Source: Ascarosepion bandense (lineage: Eukaryota; Mollusca; Cephalopoda; Sepiida; Sepiidae). Taken from it: a DNA stretch of 64,000 nt. The position numbers and the translations under genes were made by a program. The DNA is taken from positions 1,717,501-1,781,500 of the forward strand of contig JBBBDQ010001686.1 of the NCBI GenBank assembly GCA_037127315.1, given 5' to 3'. Below the pieces are notes generated by a model. It saw only the letters and a list, made by a program, of their open reading frames with translations, searched no databases and was not told the origin of the DNA. Position 1 is the stretch's first letter. Each line of letters begins with the position of its first letter. Positions 51,411 to 60,692 of the stretch are shown here, one piece after another.

Positions 51411-53115
51411 GTGCGTTTTGGTGCAGTGGATATCGGTAAACCGGGGAGCCGAGTTCGAATTCCAGTTGAATTCCTTGCTTTCACTTATGCACAAATACCA
51501 TTGGGAAAGTTATTAATTTGTCTCTTCCCTCTGGTTATGGGTTAAATAATAGAACATATTGGGTTCTATAGCCTTGGCTGGCAACCAGTCTACTTCAGAA
51601 AGCAATGGCAAACTACTGCGGGATAAAGATCGAGACATGACCGCCCAAAGCGTGTATCACTTATGGCACTTAACTGACTGACTGAATATAATCTTTGGAA
51701 TCATGATTAAGGATTCTACTGGTCATAAAATAGGGGATCGGTTTTCTATTGTTATGAAGTAATAAACTGACCCCCGACTAATTACTACGTAATAATATAA
51801 ACATCACTTCTAGCTCTAGCTATGAGTCAAAGAACAGGACAGATTCGGTTCTCTAGCCTTAGCTGGCAACCCGTCTATCACAGAAAGCAACTGCGGGATA
51901 ATCTTTTGCCCAATCAGTCATGTCTCTTTCGAGACATGACCGCCCAAAGCGTGTATCACGTATGGTATTTAACTGACTGACTGAATATAATAGTTGGAAT
52001 CATGATTAAGTTTTCTAGTGGTCATAAAATGGGAGATCGAAATTCTATTGTTATGAAGTAACAGACTGATCCCCCACTAATTACTACGTAATAATATAAA
52101 AGAACACTTCTCGCCCTAGCTATGAGTCAAATAACAGGAGATATTGGGTTCTATAGCCTTGGCTGGCAAACAGTCTACCGCAAAAATCAATGGTAACCTG
52201 CTGCTGGATAATCTTCTGCTCAGTCTGTCATGTCTCTTTTGAGACATGATCACCCAAAGCGTGTATCACGTATTCTATTTTGAAGTAAGAAACTGATCCC
52301 CCACTTATTACTACGTAATAATACCATACATCACTTCTCCCTCTAGTTAATGTGTTGAATAACAGAACATTTTGGGTTCTATAACCTTGTCTGTTAACCC
52401 GTCTACCGCAGAAAGTAATGGCAACCTACTGAGGGATAATCTTCTGCCCAATCAGCCATGTCTCTTTCGAGACATGATCGGCCAAAGCGTGTATCACGTA
52501 AGGCACTTACTGGACGACTGAATATAATAGTTGGAATCATGATTAAGTTTTCTAGTGGTCATAAAATGGGAGATCGAAATTCTATTGTTATGAAGTAAGA
52601 AACTGATCCCCCACTAATTATTACATAAAAATATAATGCATCTCTTCCCGCTCTAGCTATGAGTCAAATAATAGAACAGATTGGGTTCTATAGCCTTGTC
52701 TGGCAACCAGTCTACCGTAAAAAGCAATGGCAATCTACTGCGGGATAATCTTTTGCCCAGTCAGTCATGTCTCTTTCGAGATATGATCACCCAAGCGTGT
52801 ATCACGAATGGCACTCAACTGACTTACTGAATATAATAGTTGGAAACATAATTAAGACTTCTACTGGATATTAAGTGGGGGATCAGTTCTATATTGATAT
52901 GAAGTAATAAACTGATCCCCCACTAATTATTACTTAATAATATAATACATCTCTTCCCCCTTAAGCAATGAGTCAAATAATAGAACAGATTGGGTTCTAT
53001 AGCCTTGTCTGGCAACCAGTCTACCGCAAAAAGCAATGGCAATCTACTGCGGGATAATCTTCTGCCCAGTCTGTCATAATTGCCCAAAGTGTGTATCACG
53101 TTTGCCGCTGACTGA
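51411..53115 (+). mobile_element. Six-unit SINE-A/spacer tandem array
   Basis: Starts with a tRNA-like head (GTGCGTTTTGGTGCAGTGGA, GAGTTCGAATTCCAGTTGAA). Headless bodies and hairpins follow, each separated by the stem-loop spacer. GGTTCT(A/C)TA of the body lies at 51562, 51847, 52147, 52375, 52684 and 52993. The last two periods are exactly 309 bp; the fourth unit is shortened. The best spacer (52874-52926) has perfect 15-bp arms AGTGGGGGATCAGTT/AACTGATCCCCCACT. Later units are more alike than early ones. Confidence 0.9.
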
Positions 53116-53705
53116 GTGGTTGTACAATAGAAAAAATCATAACTTCACAAATACTCATAAACATAATTTAATAAACAAACTCTTTTTCTATGTGTGTTTC
53201 GTTTTCCTGACTCGCGTCTATAAAAACGGCTTATCTTTGTCATGTATCTTTAGCCACGTTACAATGGATTTGATTACGGAGAAAGTCTGCAGAGTTGAGA
53301 ACTTAATGACGTAGGTCGACGCCCATCTGTGTCTCAGCTGAATATCTTTTTAATCTAGATTAATAGGGATATTTCATCAATTACAAAAACAATACCTCTT
53401 CGCCATGAGAAAGAAGAGACGTTCAGAAATCAAGATTTGCGTTATTTTGGTTGTTAGGGTCCCACTGTCACCAGGCTGCACAGGGGCGGATAGAAACCAA
53501 CATCTTTTTTTTTCCTCAGTGATTCTTTTTCCATTGTCCGTCTCATGCTTTTTAATGATTTGTAGCTGTTCTTTTTGGAGGTATTTTTATGGTCTTGTTT
53601 TACTAATTGATGGATGACCTTTTCATATAATCTATCATCTTTTAATTGTGTATTTTTTAAAATCATATCTGGTTTAAATGTTAAATATAATTAAAGTACT
53701 TTATA
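53116..53705. other. Unassigned DNA
   Basis: No family landmark. A minus-strand frame (53454-53666) contains KDDRLYEKVIHQLVKQDHKN and lysine-rich sequence but no motif I can place. Confidence 0.45.
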
Positions 53706-54006
53706 ATGTGGTGCATTGGATATCGGCTCGGACGAGAAATCGGAGAGCCGAGTTCGAATTCCAGCTGAATTCATTGCATTCACTTACGCGCAAATACCCT
53801 TGGGAAAGGTATTAATCCGCTTATTCCTTCCAGTTATGGGTTAAATAACAGGACAGTTTGGGTTTTATAGCCTTGGTAGGCAACTAGTCTACCGCAGAAA
53901 GCAATGGCAACCTACTACGGGATAATCTTCTGCCCAGTCAGTCTTGTCTCTTTCGAGACATGATCGCCCAAGCATGTATCACGTATGGCACTCAACTGAT
54001 TGACTT
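53706..54006 (+). mobile_element. SINE-A, near-full-length copy
   Basis: GTGGTGCATTGGATATCGGC, GAGTTCGAATTCCAGCTGAA, CTTACGCGCAAATACCCTTG, hairpin CTTGTCTCTTTCGAGACATG (one change), end GGCACTCAACTGATTGACT. Its last ~90 bp are included in the direct duplication at 53916/57325. Confidence 0.88.
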
Positions 54007-54430
54007 TATAATGATACATGATTTATATTAGATATATAATTAAAATATTTAATTTCAAGTTTACATATTAAATACAATTTACATATTTTATATTTTATTA
54101 TCATAGCTGGTTTAAATATTAAATATAAGTAAATGTTTTATGATATCTGGTTTAAATATTATATGTAATTGAAATGTTTTACTTTGATAACGCGTTCACA
54201 AATTAAATATAATTAAATATTTTATTATTATGGAGGGCTCGATATATATATATATATATATATATGAATATGAGAAAGCGATATATAAGTTCTTCAAGCA
54301 GAATATTGGGGTGAGTGTATGAGAAAATGTAAAATACGTTTTCTTCTTTCGTTCTTTCTGATTTTAACGATCTAAATTATTCTGATAAAGACCTAAATGA
54401 AAAAAATGCGCCGCACCAAAAATTTTTTAT
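53916..54430 (+). repeat. Direct segmental duplication, copy 1 (~515 bp)
   Basis: Runs from TACGGGATAATCTTCTGCCC in the SINE-A 3' part through AT-rich DNA, an (AT)n tract, GAAAGCGATATATAAGTTCT and to AATGCGCCGCACCAAAAATT. The second copy, 57325-57842, differs by about one substitution (AAATG/AAACG) and the length of the (AT)n run. Confidence 0.95.
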
Positions 54431-54447
54431 ACTTTGTCATGCATTTT

Positions 54448-54460
54448 CTTAATATCTATA

Positions 54461-54540
<80 letters not shown>
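54448..54540. repeat. (AT)n microsatellite
   Basis: Long TA alternation with one TAG interruption. It lies immediately after the duplicated segment. Confidence 0.95.
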
Positions 54541-54544
<4 letters not shown>

Positions 54545-54750
54545 TAATTGGAGTAGATAGACTGACTGAACTATCGCCGGGTTCACACTCCACCCACGTC
54601 TATTGAACAGGTGTAGAGGCTCATACCTTGTTCCCTGTTTAGGATGTGGTTCCCGGCTTTCTCTTTTCCAATCTTTTCATTCTTATGTAGCCCCCTGCGC
54701 TTCAGTGGCGTTACCGCCTTGCTTGGGGTGATATGATTAAAAAAAAATGT
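54545..54750 (+). mobile_element. Family C element, short form
   Basis: AATTGGAGTAGATAGACTGA, CACTCCACCCACGTCTATTG, CCTTGTTCCCTGTTTAGGAT, then the LINE-J-type end GTAGCCCCCTGCGCTTCAG and GCCTTGCTTGGGGTGATATG, A8, (GT)n. At about 205 bp it lacks the middle section of the 6826-7465 copy. Confidence 0.85.
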
Positions 54751-54784
54751 GTGTGTGTGTGTGTGTGTGTACATAAAACTACCA

Positions 54785-55990
54785 TCAGAGCATATTGCAT
54801 TGCCGAAAATCTATACTTTTCCACAAAGAAGTCAAACAACGGAGCATTCGATGTACCACAAGGGTCATATGATGGAGCATAAATCTCAGAATTGATGGGA
54901 ATATACATTTTAAACAAAATAACCAAAATAATCCATATTGACAACCACAGATTATATAGAGATGACGGATTAATGATAGCACTAGACAAGAAAAAATAAA
55001 TGATAAAATATGGAAACAACTTTTCAAATTATTCAAAGAACTAGATTTTGATATTACAGTTGACACAAATAATAAAGTGGTACAATATTTAGATGTAGAA
55101 CTTAATTTACAAACTGGAAATGTCTTGCCATACATGAAAACAAATACTAAGTTCTCATACCTAAATACAACATCCAATCATCCAAATAATATAATTAAAC
55201 ACATTTACAAAGGCCTAGAACAGAGACTATCTAATAATTCATTAAACAAATCAATATGTAATGAAAAGAAAAATATGTATGAGGATGCACTAAGAAATTT
55301 TGGCCATGAAAACATTTTACAATATAATTCTCAACCAAACAGACAAATCAAAAACAACCATAGAAAACGAAACATTATCTGGTTCAACCCACCATTTAAT
55401 TTAGAAATAAAGACCAAAATAGGTCTAATATTTTTTAAACTAATAGATAGACACTTTCCAAAAGAATCAAAACTAAACAAAATTTTAAACAGAAACACAA
55501 TCAACTAAGTTAAAGTTGCACTAATAATTTAGATATTTTAATAAAAAAAAACGTCAGAAACTTAAACAGCATCGCAAAACCTAACTACTAACAAAGAATG
55601 CAACTGCAGGGACAAAAACAAATATCCAATTCACTCTTTCTGCAACACAAAAGAAATAATTTACAAGGCAGAGGTACATGACCCAGATGGCCAAAACAAG
55701 ATATATTTGGGCTCAACCAAAGACACCTTTAAGACCAGGTGGTTCAATCACAGATCTACATTTAAAACAGAAAAATTAAAAAATAATGCAAAATTGGGTA
55801 ACCACGTCTGGAAATTGAAATCAAAATATGGAAAAGTCCAGACATAACGTGGAGCATTGTAAAAACAGCCACGCCTTACAATGGTGGACAAATATGTGGA
55901 CTGCGCAAAGAAGAAAAAATAGAAATTATGACATGACCAAATAAAGACGAACTGTTAAATGAAAGAATAGAAATTATGACTAAACGCATC
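54785..55990 (+). pseudogene. Penelope-like element: RT palm to GIY-YIG domain
   Basis: Readable in order: AENLYFSTKKSNNGAFDVPQ, GSYDGA-ISELMGIYILNK, the catalytic YRDDG (54955-54969), a frameshift in an A run near 54990, IWKQLFKLFKELDFDITVD, YLDVELNLQTGNVLPYMKTN, SNHPNNIIKHIYKGLEQRLS, RKRNIIWFNPPFNLEIKTKI and the KLNKILNRNT region. After a stop, a GIY-YIG-like part follows: NCRDKNKYPIHSFCN, IYKAEVHDPDGQNKIYLGS, TKDTFKTRWFNHRSTFKTE, LGNHVWKLKSKYGKV. One more frameshift occurs near 55836, before WSIVKTATPYNGG. The order and motifs are those of an endonuclease-bearing PLE. At least three lesions make it inactive. Confidence 0.92.
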
Positions 55991-56116
55991 CACACTAAGA
56001 AATACATCTGAGGTTCATACAATCATAAATTCCCTGTCACGTGAACGCTAAAATAAAACACCGTTACAAGAACGTTCTTAAAAAGAAAAACAGTAAAATC
56101 AGTTATTAACAATCGC

Positions 56117-56141
56117 CTGAAGACATCACTCATGGTAGAAA
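56117..56141 (+). ncRNA. Hammerhead-ribozyme-like core downstream of the PLE
   Basis: CTGAAGA, C, a short stem ATCA/TGGT (one G-T pair) around CTCA, A, then GAAA. It lies about 130 bp after the last PLE coding motif. Its position parallels the core at 17330-17357. Flanking stems were not resolved. Confidence 0.4.
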
Positions 56142-56277
56142 CCTGGGTAGTGAAAATAACGCGTTTAAAAATGGAAAATATTCAAAAGTTCTACAATGTA
56201 CCAAAAAAAGTACCAAACACTTTTTAATATAAATGCGTACTGGTCTTACTCTATTATGACCAAAAACTAAGTATTAA

Positions 56278-56281
<4 letters not shown>

Positions 56282-56332
<51 letters not shown>
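56282..56332. repeat. (AT)n microsatellite
   Basis: TA alternation at the downstream edge of the PLE-related region. Confidence 0.9.
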
Positions 56333-56335
<3 letters not shown>

Positions 56336-56421
56336 AACTAAGTTGTTGAACTCGTAGGTTTATTTACCTTTTGTTTATGCATTTACTTTTATAAAGAGTG
56401 CTCGATACAAATGTAGAGCGT

Positions 56422-56492
56422 TATACTGTAATGGTTGTTACAATGTTTTTAAATTCATAGGACTTTGAATTTAAAAACATTGTAACAACCAT

Positions 56493-56501
<9 letters not shown>
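56422..56501. repeat. Perfect 35-36 bp inverted repeat with 8-nt loop
   Basis: Arms 56423-56457 and 56466-56500 are exact reverse complements (outer ATACTGTAATGGTTGTTACA, inner TTTTTAAATTCA), with loop TAGGACTT and one further T-A pair outside. A transcript from either strand would fold into a long unbroken hairpin. An (AT)n tract adjoins on the right. It is either a tiny foldback element or a local inverted duplication. Confidence 0.95.
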
Positions 56502-56524
<23 letters not shown>

Positions 56525-56889
56525 TTAATTGGACATCAATCTTTGTTTTAAAATGTTTCGCTAAGAACGAGCGACAAGGAAGATTTTATAAATTTTTTGT
56601 TTAATTTTTACAATATTTTTAGGTGTTTCCATTTTTCTGGAGATAAAAATGTCAAAATATTCCATAAGTATCAACTTTTCAAGCGGTTTCAACCACTTCA
56701 CTTGCCATTTTCAAGGATGCTATGTTTCCGATGTTGTTATTTTTCATCATATTTTCGCTGTAAAGTAATTTATTTTCTGTTTTTGAAATCAAATATCAAA
56801 AGCATCTCTCTCTCCAAAAAAAAAAAAAAGAACGACATTATATCTTACAATCCTACTATCAACCTTGCATTCTTTAACATTCGGAATAT
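56525..56889. other. Unassigned AT-rich DNA
   Basis: No coding motif recognised. It contains an A12 run near 56816. Confidence 0.5.
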
Positions 56890-57132
56890 ACACTACCGGC
56901 CATATTTATTAGGCCACAACAGTTAAAAAAGAAAATGATGTATTTCATACTATTTTTAGTATTCATTGCCAAGTGGATAATTCTAAATGAAAATAGAATG
57001 ATTCTTTTGTTATTATTACTTTGCAAAATTTTACAAGGCAGCCAGGAAGCATTTACTTCGGCCAGCTAATAAGAAAAAGAGACTAACATGGGGAAGAGAG
57101 CGCAAAAATTGGACACCAGAACAGTTCATTTG
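56890..57132 (+). mobile_element. Tc1/mariner-like 5' terminal fragment, copy 2
   Basis: Begins TACACTACCGGCCATATTTA, which resembles a Tc1-type terminal repeat. It carries about 190 bp of leader, then ATGGGGAAGAGAGCGCAAAA, which would encode MGKRAQKLDTRTVHLI, a plausible transposase N-terminus. A SINE-A piece interrupts it at 57131. It matches 8703-8945. Confidence 0.65.
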
Positions 57133-57325
57133 ATTCACGCTTGTAAGATCATCTCTCTTTTGAGCCATGGCTGACTAGGCAGAAGATTTTTCTGCAGTAG
57201 GTTGCCATTACTTTTTGCTGTGGAGAGGTTGCGAACCAAGGATATAGAACCCAATCAGTTCTTCTATTCAACCGATAGTTGGAGGGAGAAGAGATGGATT
57301 AATACCTTTCCCAAGGTATTAATAT
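57131..57325 (-). mobile_element. SINE-A 3' half
   Basis: The reverse complement reads CCTTGGGAAAGGTATTAATC, GACTGATTGG-type body and a degraded hairpin (GGCTCAAAAGAGAGATG). It abuts an oppositely oriented SINE-A end that belongs to the duplicated segment. Confidence 0.75.
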
Positions 57326-57647
57326 ACGGGATAATCTTCTGCCCAGTCAGTCTTGTCTCTTTCGAGACATGATCGCCCAAGCATGTATCACGTATGGCAC
57401 TCAACTGATTGACTTTATAATGATACATGATTTATATTAGATATATAATTAAAATATTTAATTTCAAGTTTACATATTAAATACAATTTACATATTTTAT
57501 ATTTTATTATCATAGCTGGTTTAAATATTAAATATAAGTAAACGTTTTATGATATCTGGTTTAAATATTATATGTAATTGAAATGTTTTACTTTGATAAC
57601 GCGTTCACAAATTAAATATAATTAAATATTTTATTATTATGGAGGGC

Positions 57648-57681
<34 letters not shown>

Positions 57682-57842
57682 TATGAGAAAGCGATATATA
57701 AGTTCTTCAAGCAGAATATTGGGGTGAGTGTATGAGAAAATGTAAAATACGTTTTCTTCTTTCGTTCTTTCTGATTTTAACGATCTAAATTATTCTGATA
57801 AAGACCTAAATGAAAAAAATGCGCCGCACCAAAAATTTTTTA
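57325..57842 (+). repeat. Direct segmental duplication, copy 2
   Basis: Second copy of 53916-54430. It starts inside a SINE-A tail and ends at the same AATTTTTTA position, 3.4 kb downstream. The longer (AT)n accounts for the length difference. Confidence 0.95.
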
Positions 57843-58040
57843 CTAAGTGAATTCAATGAATTCGACTGGAATTCGAACAAGGTTCTTCGATTTCTCTTTC
57901 TGTGGATTACAAATCTTTTGACTCTATTTTCAAACAAGACTTATGTCTATCATATTAAGTATTTCTATCGTTTAAACTTGTTTAAAATGAAACTATTCGA
58001 CGTTTTGCATAACGGAGCATTTTTTACTCCAGTTTAGATC

Positions 58041-58880
58041 GATTTCTATATTTTAGACGAGGGTAAAACGATTTCTATATTTTAGACTAGGGTAAAACGA
58101 TTTCTATATTTTAGACGAGGGTAAAACGATTTCTATATTTTAGACTAGGGTAAAACGATTTCTATATTTTAGACTAGGGTAAAACGATTTCTATATTTTA
58201 GACGAGGGTAAAACGATTTCTATATTTTAGACTAGGGTAAAACGATTTCTATATTTTAGACGAGGGTAAAACGATTTCTATATTTTAGACTAAGGTAAAA
58301 CGATTTCTATATTTTAGACGAGGGTAAAACGATTTCTATATTTTAGACTAGGGTAAAACGATTTCTATATTTTAGACTAAGGTAAAACGATTTCTATATT
58401 TTAGACTAGGGTAAAACGATTTCTATATTTTAGACTAAGGTAAAACGATTTCTATATTTTAGACTAGGGTAAAACGATTTCTATATTTTAGACGAGGGTA
58501 AAACGATTTCTATATTTTAGACTAAGGTAAAACGATTTCTATATTTTGACGGGTAAAACGATTTCTATATTTTAGACTAGGGTAAAACGATTTCTATATT
58601 TTAGACTAGGGTAAAACGATTTCTATATTTTAGACTAGGGTAAAACGATTTCTATATTTTAGACTAGGGTAAAACGATTTCTATATTTTAGACTAGGGTA
58701 AAACGATTTCTATATTTTAGACTAGGGTAAAACGATTTCTATATTTTAGACTAGGGTAAAACGATTTCTATATTTTGAGACTAGGGTAAAACGATTTCTA
58801 TATTTTGAGACTAGGGTAAAACGATTTCTATATTTTAGACTAGGGTAAAACGATTTCTATATTTTAGACTAGGGTAAAAC
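58041..58880. repeat. 29-bp minisatellite, about 29 copies
   Basis: Unit GATTTCTATATTTTAGAC(T/G)A followed by (G/A)GGTAAAAC. Three variants alternate in the left half (GACGAGGG, GACTAGGG, GACTAAGG); the right half is almost uniform GACTAGGG. One unit is 3 bp shorter (near 58538) and two have an extra G (near 58775 and 58804). 840 bp in total. Confidence 0.97.
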
Positions 58881-58934
58881 GAACCAATGTCTGAATCTAT
58901 GTATACATTACCATTTTAACTCTAGATCGAGTCT

Positions 58935-59110
58935 ATTTTTTTTTTTTCAGTCATATCACCCCGAGCAAAGCGGTAACGCCACTGACGTGCAGGGGGTTAC
59001 ATAAGAGTAAAAGCCCCAGATAGAAGAGAGTGAAGAGAAAGACAAACCAATTAGAAGGGAGCAAGAGAAGGAAGGGAATACAGGTGTGATGACAGTTGCA
59101 TAGGTGGAGA
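58935..59110 (-). mobile_element. LINE-J 3' UTR and terminus
   Basis: Minus strand ends TGTAACCCCCTGCACGTCAG, GGCGTTACCGCTTTGCTCGG, GGTGATATGACTG. Upstream are CATCACACCTGTATTCC and related 3' UTR landmarks. 59111-59335 after it is unassigned. Confidence 0.8.
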
Positions 59111-59335
59111 GAAAGGAAAGGATATACAGGGTGGTGAGTAAAGAACTAGGGTCAAGTTGAGTTTAGTTAAACAAGATTCGATTACTAACAAGTGCATCGA
59201 TATCTACCAAAACATTTACTTTATTGAATATCGGCCTAATTTATATTGTTTGTAGCCGAGTATAAATCTAGCCCATATCTACCATTCGTATCAACCGTTG
59301 AAATAGTAAAAAGTATAACAGCCAATTCTAGTTTA

Positions 59336-59575
59336 ATAGTTTTTTTCGTGCACTCCCGGATGTGGAACTCCCTTCCGTTTACATGTTGCCTTGATAGCTA
59401 CAATACCAAAATTTAAAATACGACGTCAGTTGGCATTTTCAATCTTCTTGATTCCCGTTTATCCACAATATTTTACTTAATACCCCCTCTCCCCAGTTCT
59501 TTATGTCATTGTAACCCTCTGCATACCAGTGGCGGTCCCGTCTTGCTTAAGATGAAATAATTTAAAAAAATATAT
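59336..59575 (+). pseudogene. LINE-J C-terminal fragment, opposite orientation
   Basis: GTGCACTCCCGGATGTGGAA and CTCCCTTCCGTTTACATGTT correspond to RTSRLWNSLPF. A shortened UTR ends GTAACCCTCTGCATACCAGT, GTCTTGCTTAAGATGAAATA. It forms an inverted pair with 58935-59110. Confidence 0.75.
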
Positions 59576-59642
59576 AGCGGGCCATTTTTACTATAGCGTA
59601 TTCCGACCCGATTTCTGTTTTTGAAACTAGTGCAGTGCCATT

Positions 59643-60190
59643 TCATATCTCCTACTTCTTCTTCTATGTGCCATGTCCTTTCAGGACGTAGGCGATCATG
59701 GCTTTCTACATCTCCCTATCCCTGGTGGCTCTTAGCACGCTTTCTTCTGTTGCACTATGCAACCCTCGTTCCATCATCCACCTGATCAGGTCCTTCAAAT
59801 ATGTTATCCACTGCTTTCCCCTGTCTCTTTTTCCCTCTAACTGGCCTGTTAGTATCAGGTTCTCCAAGCCCTCCTTCCTCATTGCATGTCCCAGGAACTT
59901 CAGCTGTCTCTTCCTGATGCTCAGTATTAATTTCCTTTTCGTTTCAATTCTTTCCAAAACCTCGTCATTGCTCACACGCTCGGTCCATGATATTCGCAGC
60001 ATTCTTCTGTAGAACCACATTTCAGCTGCTTCAAGTTTTTCCTTAATCTTCGAAGATATTGTCCAACATTCACTGCCTTATTGAAGAACCGACATCACAT
60101 AGCAATCCAGTATTATTTTCTTTGTTTCTAGTGAGATTTTCCTGTCTCTTAATACATTACTTAACTTTTGAAATGATTCCTTCCTCATCG
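59643..60190 (-). pseudogene. LINE-R C-terminal fragment
   Basis: Minus strand from KVLRDRKISLETK-like sequence (60150) through WFYRRMLRISWTERVSNDEV, KRQLKFLGHAMRKEGLENLI, LTGQLEGKRDRGKQWITYLK to ATRDREM, AMIAYVLKGHGT-like sequence and a stop joined to (AGA)n (59643-59655). One frameshift occurs near the SECW motif. Confidence 0.88.
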
Positions 60191-60692
60191 TTAAAACATT
60201 TTTTGGTCAATTTTCTTTTTTAATTTATCCTAATTTGGGGTTGATGCATATTTTTGTAAAAATGTTTTCATTTCTTTTAATGATTACAATTTTTAAGCTG
60301 CATTTTTCGAATTTATTCTTTTTATTCTTTTTCCAAGTTATCCTTGTCTTGTTTTATTTATTTTAATATTATTTTGCCTTATCTTTATTTATTTATTTTT
60401 TATTTGTATTCTGCGATCCTTATTTTCGTAACTTAATTGTTTGGAAGACTCTTTGGTTTAATTCGTCCGTAATTAAATTTTTGTAATTAGATATTTACAA
60501 ATGAAATGAACCAACTCATTTTCATCATCTGATCACCTGATATTAATAAACAAAGAAATCGAATTATTCCGTGACAAATTGATTTTCATTGCTGGGTAAT
60601 CATTTGAAAATAAAACAAAAAAGAAATGAAACCAAATACGTTTGGTCGCTAAACGTTTATTCAGCCGTTTATTCACTGCCTCTGCTTGTGAT
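60191..60692. other. Unassigned AT-rich DNA
   Basis: No family landmark or coding motif recognised. Confidence 0.5.

Noticed and set aside
53454..53666. 70-residue lysine-rich minus-strand frame
   Set aside because: No recognisable motif, no partner copy in the window, and length within chance expectation for AT-rich DNA.
58041..58880. Telomere-like sequence (TAGGGT within the 29-bp unit)
   Set aside because: The unit is 29 bp with an AT-rich remainder; no TTAGGG-type six-base period is present.
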